Source of the DNA: Bacteriovorax sp. UBA1852
GTDB taxonomy: Bacteria; Bdellovibrionota; Bacteriovoracia; Bacteriovoracales; Bacteriovoracaceae
Assembly (NCBI GenBank): GCA_002338505.1
Contig: DDIK01000175.1
Coordinates: 1-8,862 of the forward strand
Length of the DNA: 8,862 nt
Direction: 5' to 3'
Shown: in pieces, positions 5,958-8,862 of the stretch
Position numbering within the stretch: position 1 is the stretch's first letter
How the letters are laid out: each line of letters begins with the position of its first letter
Notes under the pieces: model-generated
Told to the model about the DNA's origin: nothing
Database searches by the model: none
The model's input: the letters and a program-made list of their open reading frames with translations, nothing else
Position numbers and translations under genes: made by a program

Positions 5958-6566
5958 GTGAAGTACTGGAAAGAGACAATGCGTTATCTTATTATAATAA
6001 CTACAATTTTACTTTATTCTCGCACGTTTAGCTTTGAACGTCAGTTTCATGAAACCAAAGTAAATAAGAAGATTTTGAAATATTTAGATCAAGGTCACAT
6101 CTATAAAAAGTCAAAAGTTGAGAGCAAGAAACAACAGCAATCTCTAAATTATATGATAGCCGGCCTCCATCCCAATGGTTGTCGCAAAGCACTAAAGAAG
6201 CTTTCACGTTATGAAAAATTTCATGAATATTTAGATCTCGTTAAACTTTCAGGCTACGCTGAAGAGACCAAAGAAATATATCTCTATCTCGACTCAAGCT
6301 TACTGCCCTTTCCGATGTCTCTTAATTTTCAAATCGAGCGGATAAGTAAGCCAGGTAATTATCACTTCTCTTTTAAGAAAGGATTTCTCAAGGGTCTTAA
6401 AGGCAATATTTATGTTTTTAAGCATAAAGGTCGTTGCGCATTCTATTCAACAACATTTTGGGTCGGTAAGAAGTCAAAAATCCCTGATACAATCTTTGAA
6501 ATTTTTACTGAAACCGTTGGTGAGATTACGATGAAAGCCTTATTTAAAAGCACTCGCCAGCTCTAG
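5958..6566 (+). CDS. Secreted protein of unknown function, possibly START-like (SRPBCC)
   Basis: 202 residues from GTG at 5958 (AAGG at 5949-5952, five-base spacing) or 195 from ATG at 5979. The ATG fits a start site near 5949 better because it leaves a usable leader. Either gives a signal peptide: a basic n-region, the hydrophobic core LIIITTILLY (11-20) and likely cleavage near TFS-FE (23-26), so it is periplasmic or exported. The mature part opens with a Lys/Gln-rich stretch (34-62). The rest has alternating helix/strand character: a helix with KALKKLSRYEKFHEYL, then strands LYLDSSLLPFPMSLNFQIERI and NYHFSFKKGFLKGLKG, ending in a helix EIFTETVGEITMKALFK. This order resembles the START-like/polyketide-cyclase fold (helix-grip lipid or hydrophobic ligand pocket). 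That is my inference from pattern alone. There are two cysteines (C75, C160) and no catalytic motif. It is transcribed with or just ahead of the GNAT gene (85-bp gap). Confidence 0.8.
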   Translation: MKYWKETMRYLIIITTILLYSRTFSFERQFHETKVNKKILKYLDQGHIYKKSKVESKKQQQSLNYMIAGLHPNGCRKALKKLSRYEKFHEYLDLVKLSGYAEETKEIYLYLDSSLLPFPMSLNFQIERISKPGNYHFSFKKGFLKGLKGNIYVFKHKGRCAFYSTTFWVGKKSKIPDTIFEIFTETVGEITMKALFKSTRQL

Positions 6567-6651
6567 CGCGGCGCCTCTAGCATTAAAACACATCTGTCTG
6601 TATTCTAGCAAAAAATTTCAGAATGCCCTTAAATTAGGAATAGAACTATAT

Positions 6652-7101
6652 ATGCAAGCAATGCAAGTTAAGAGAGTTAGTACCAGAGACACTTACCAGA
6701 TTAGGAGTAAAGTTCTCAGGCCAGGAAGACCTATTGAGACATGCCACTTTGAAGGAGATGCTGAAGATCAGACCTTTCATCTTGGTGCCTTTGTTGAGAA
6801 TAGACTCGTCTCTATTGCCTCATTTTACTTTCGAAAAAACCCAGCTTTTGAATCAGAAAATCAATTTCAACTTCGAGGCATGGCGACTCTTAAAGAATAT
6901 AGAGGCAAGGGACTTAGTAGGGAACTTTTAAATGTGGCCTTTCCAATGATCAAGCAAAACTTCTGTAATCTTGTATGGTGTAATGCTCGTACTGAGTCAA
7001 AAGGCTTCTATGAAACAGTAGGTTTCGAGTCTGAGGGCCAAGTCTTTAATATTGAAGATGTTGGTGAGCACATTCTGATGTATAAGAATATCGAGTCGTA
7101 A
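6652..7101 (+). CDS. GNAT-family N-acetyltransferase
   Basis: 149 residues; transfers an acetyl group from acetyl-CoA to an amine on an unidentified substrate, in the cytosol. The N-terminus VLRPGRPIETCHFEGD (21-36) and FHLGAFVENRLVSIASF are typical of a widespread uncharacterised GNAT subgroup. Motif A is QLRGMATLKEYRGKGLSRELL (73-93), with the acetyl-CoA pyrophosphate loop R84-G85-K86-G87-L88-S89, where Ser replaces the usual final Gly/Ala. Motif B is VWCNARTESKGFYETVGFE (108-126), where Y120 is at the common general-acid position. The ATG at 6652 follows AGGAA (6636-6640) at a rather long 11-base spacing. A second in-frame ATG at 6661 lies in a near-repeat of the first (ATGCAAGCA/ATGCAAGTT), so the exact start is uncertain. 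It ends five bases from the convergent cysteine-rich gene. Confidence 0.88.
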   Translation: MQAMQVKRVSTRDTYQIRSKVLRPGRPIETCHFEGDAEDQTFHLGAFVENRLVSIASFYFRKNPAFESENQFQLRGMATLKEYRGKGLSRELLNVAFPMIKQNFCNLVWCNARTESKGFYETVGFESEGQVFNIEDVGEHILMYKNIES

Positions 7102-7106
7102 GCAAG

Positions 7107-7478
7107 CTACTCTCTTTCCATCTCTCTTTTACAAAAGAATTTCATGCGCGACTTATCTGAAAATTGCTCGTGCGCAACAAAACAGCTTGGCTGATCTTGA
7201 AATTCTTTAATTTTGAGACAGAAATTTGAGTCATAGACAATTTCTTTTGTGCCGGTCTCACGGCACCTCTCATAATGAGGTCCTATAACACAGGCAAAAT
7301 GCTTATTGATACAATCATAGATGAGATACTCGCCTCTTCTATAAAGACTAGAGATAACTGCTTTTTCAATATTATTTTTATAAAACTCTCCAGATGTATT
7401 CTTTACAGTCGGTGCGACTTCAGATTGAACAACAAAGCGGAAAAACAACAAGAGTAAAATAAGGGTAAGTTTTTTCAT
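7107..7478 (-). CDS. Small secreted six-cysteine protein, unknown function
   Basis: 123 residues. A clear signal peptide (MKK, then the hydrophobic run LTLILLLLFFRFVV) with probable cleavage around VQS-EV (18-20). The mature part is about 104 residues with six cysteines (C56, C63, C72, C87, C99, C116), enough for three disulphides, implying a periplasmic or extracellular location. The core pattern LIYDCINKHFACV (52-64) followed by spaced Cys looks like a conserved motif. I do not recognise a named family, though similar small Cys-patterned exported proteins are, to my memory, common in Bdellovibrio-like bacteria. No Shine-Dalgarno precedes ATG 7478. Instead, TATAAT lies only seven bases upstream, suggesting a leaderless message. 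It is convergent with the GNAT gene (5-bp gap, no terminator seen) and divergent from argS. Confidence 0.8.
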   Translation of the reverse strand: MKKLTLILLLLFFRFVVQSEVAPTVKNTSGEFYKNNIEKAVISSLYRRGEYLIYDCINKHFACVIGPHYERCRETGTKEIVYDSNFCLKIKEFQDQPSCFVAHEQFSDKSRMKFFCKREMERE

Positions 7479-7485
7479 TAAATAG

Positions 7486-7491
7486 ATTATA
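7486..7491 (-). promoter_or_regulatory. Consensus -10 of the six-cysteine protein gene (leaderless)
   Basis: Minus-strand TATAAT ends seven bases before the ATG at 7478, so transcription would start within a few bases of the ATG. The sequence between (CTATTTA) has no ribosome site. No good -35 exists at 16-18 bp: the TTTTCT at 7509-7514 is weak and lies in an inverted repeat. Confidence 0.5.
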
Positions 7492-7522
7492 CATTAATTT
7501 TCAATAGTAGAAAATTAAGGTA
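7490..7522. repeat. Inverted repeat centred between the divergent argS and secreted-protein promoters
   Basis: Arms 7490-7502 (TACATTAATTTTC) and 7510-7522 (GAAAATTAAGGTA) pair at 12 of 13 positions around a seven-base spacer (AATAGTA). The inner nine pairs (7494-7502/7510-7518) are perfect. The centre (7506) is almost midway between the two -10 boxes, and the arms cover both -35 regions. This is the geometry of an operator controlling both genes. Confidence 0.65.
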
Positions 7523-7523
7523 G

Positions 7524-7529
7524 TATATT
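7524..7529 (+). promoter_or_regulatory. Candidate -10 of argS
   Basis: TATATT (5/6 to consensus) predicts a start near 7536 and a leader of ~20 bases that includes the purine-rich ribosome site. The -35 region (about 7500-7506, TTCAAT/TCAATA) is weak and lies inside the inverted repeat. Confidence 0.4.
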
Positions 7530-7557
7530 CTCTTAAAAGCAATGAAGAGAGAGATCT

Positions 7558-8862
7558 ATGTTAATGCACAATGAAATAAAGTTAAAGATTGCCAAAGAAA
7601 TTGAGTCGAGCATCAAAGAAAGCTTTGATGATGTAGAACTCAAAATCGAAGATATATATAACGGCTTATCAGAAACTCCTAATCTTAAGATGGGACAATT
7701 TGCATTTGCATGCTTTCCTTTGGCCAAGGCGCTTAAAAGCTCTCCCGTCGAAATCGCCAAGAAGATACATTCAGCAATTAATAAATCTGATGATATTCAA
7801 GAAGTTCTCTTACAGGGTCCTTATGTAAACTTTAAAGTTTCTCCAATTCTTTATGGTAAAAGTGTCATTGATCAAATGGTATCAAAAGATTTTTTTAAAA
7901 AAGAATTAACAAAAGATAAATTTAAAACAATGATCGAATATTCTCAGCCTAATACTCACAAAGAAATGCACGTAGGCCACATGAGAAACCTCTGTCTTGG
8001 AAATGCTATCGTCAAGATCAAGTCTTACTGTGATCAAGAGGTAATTCCTGTAACTTATCCGGGTGACAGTGGAACTCACGTTGCAAAATGTCTCTGGTAT
8101 CTTAAGTACCACAGCAAAGAAGATACTCCGAAAGAAAATAAAGGCGAATGGCTTGGAAAAATCTATTCAACAGCAAATCTCAAGCTTGAAGATGAGCTAG
8201 GAACTGATAAAGAAGAGAGAAACCGTGAGCAATTAACAGAAATTCTTAAAGAGCTACATAGCGAAAAAGGTGAATTCTACGACTTATGGAAAGAGACAAG
8301 AGAGTGGTCACTCGAGCTCATGAAACAGACTTATGACTGGGCCTCAGTCGAGTTTGATCGCTGGTTTTTTGAGTCTGAAATGGATCAGCCATCTGTTGAT
8401 ATATGCAATGAATACTATGAAAAAGGTGTCTTTATAAAAGATCAAGGTGCTATCGGTGTAAATTTAGAAGAAGAGAAGCTAGGTTTCTGTATTCTTATTA
8501 AGTCTGATGGAACAGGTCTCTATGCCACCAAAGATGTGGCACTAGCAAAGAAGAAATTTGAAGAATTTGGTGTCCAAAAAAATATTTATATTGTTGATTC
8601 AAGACAGGCTTTCCATTTTAAGCAAGTCTTTAAAGTCTTAGAAAAAATAGGATTTGAACAAGCTAAGGACTGCTATCATCTTCCATATGAAATGGTTGAG
8701 CTTAAGAATGGAGCAATGAGCTCGAGAAAAGGAAATGTCGTTCCCCTCTTTGATCTTATCACGCAAATGCAGCACAAAATCACCACCCAATATCTTGAAA
8801 AGTATCGCGGAGAATGGAGTGATGAAGATATAGAGACGACCGCAAAGATGATTGCAAATGGA
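7558..8862 (+). CDS. argS: Arginyl-tRNA synthetase, 5' part (runs off right edge)
   Basis: 435 codons are open to the window end with no stop (full ArgS is about 550-590 residues). It is a class I synthetase that attaches Arg to tRNA(Arg) in the cytosol. Residues 1-115 form the ArgS-specific N-terminal domain that contacts the tRNA D-loop (GQFAFACFPLAKALKSSP, then VLLQGPYVNFKVSP, as in QxAGPGFINxxL). The Rossmann catalytic core follows, with IEYSQPNTHKEMHVGHMRN (126-144), where HVGH (138-141) is the HIGH motif, and TYPGDSGTHVAK (166-177), which replaces the usual xxGDWGTQFG. The core continues with LIKSDGTGLYATKDVA (313-328), YIVDSRQAFHFKQVF and MSSRKGNVV (387-395), the KMSKS equivalent. The C-terminal anticodon domain is off-window. 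ATG at 7558 follows the purine-rich GAAGAGAGAGA (7544-7554) three bases upstream. Other open frames on the reverse strand here are shadows. Confidence 0.95.
   Translation, partial: MLMHNEIKLKIAKEIESSIKESFDDVELKIEDIYNGLSETPNLKMGQFAFACFPLAKALKSSPVEIAKKIHSAINKSDDIQEVLLQGPYVNFKVSPILYGKSVIDQMVSKDFFKKELTKDKFKTMIEYSQPNTHKEMHVGHMRNLCLGNAIVKIKSYCDQEVIPVTYPGDSGTHVAKCLWYLKYHSKEDTPKENKGEWLGKIYSTANLKLEDELGTDKEERNREQLTEILKELHSEKGEFYDLWKETREWSLELMKQTYDWASVEFDRWFFESEMDQPSVDICNEYYEKGVFIKDQGAIGVNLEEEKLGFCILIKSDGTGLYATKDVALAKKKFEEFGVQKNIYIVDSRQAFHFKQVFKVLEKIGFEQAKDCYHLPYEMVELKNGAMSSRKGNVVPLFDLITQMQHKITTQYLEKYRGEWSDEDIETTAKMIANG

Noticed and set aside
6567..6651. GC-rich GCGCGGCGCCTCTAG patch after the secreted protein gene as a terminator or attachment site
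   Set aside because: No clean stem could be paired, no T-run follows, and no flanking repeats were found.
7533..8112. Reverse-strand open frames across the 5' half of argS
   Set aside because: They lie over a continuous, motif-rich argS frame and encode nothing recognisable.
1..8862. CRISPR array, tRNA/rRNA gene, IS element or prophage
   Set aside because: No regularly spaced repeats, cloverleaf-like segments, transposase motifs or terminal inverted repeats were found on either strand by eye.

Overview
AT-rich bacterial window of 8.9 kb with tightly packed genes on both strands. The content and style suggest a predatory-type proteobacterium of the Bdellovibrionota (Bacteriovorax/Halobacteriovorax-like). 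Pointers are the low GC, the lysine-rich proteins, small secreted cysteine-rich hypotheticals and a lone receiver protein beside core genes. This is inference from composition and gene style, not a database match. No tRNA, rRNA, CRISPR array or mobile element was seen.

Layout: (1) 1-616, plus strand, the 3' part of a polyprenyl (isoprenyl diphosphate) synthetase gene that enters from the left edge. (2) 587-5881, minus strand, a run of five co-directional genes read right to left. They are a type IIA topoisomerase B subunit (parE), 15 nt later a short A subunit (parC), then a stand-alone response-regulator receiver, IHF alpha (ihfA) and a MerR-type regulator. (3) 5958-7101, plus strand, a secreted protein of unknown function with a possible START-like fold, then a GNAT acetyltransferase. 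(4) 7107-7478, minus strand, a six-cysteine secreted hypothetical. (5) 7558 to the right edge, plus strand, arginyl-tRNA synthetase (argS), cut by the window end.

How they fit: parE-parC encode the two halves of one heterotetrameric topoisomerase, and IHF alpha plus its MerR neighbour are a widely conserved pair, so the minus-strand block is a chromosome-architecture cluster. The topoisomerase is the most striking item. Its A subunit has no C-terminal beta-pinwheel and, in the breakage-reunion and C-gate regions, reads more like eukaryotic topoisomerase II than like bacterial ParC/GyrA. Both subunits end in histone-H1-like lysine-rich tails. Regulatory DNA is also notable. A perfect 14-bp inverted repeat (3-nt spacer) overlaps both a consensus -10 and the Shine-Dalgarno of the receiver gene. 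A 13-bp dyad with one mismatch sits almost exactly between two divergent -10 boxes at the argS/secreted-protein junction.
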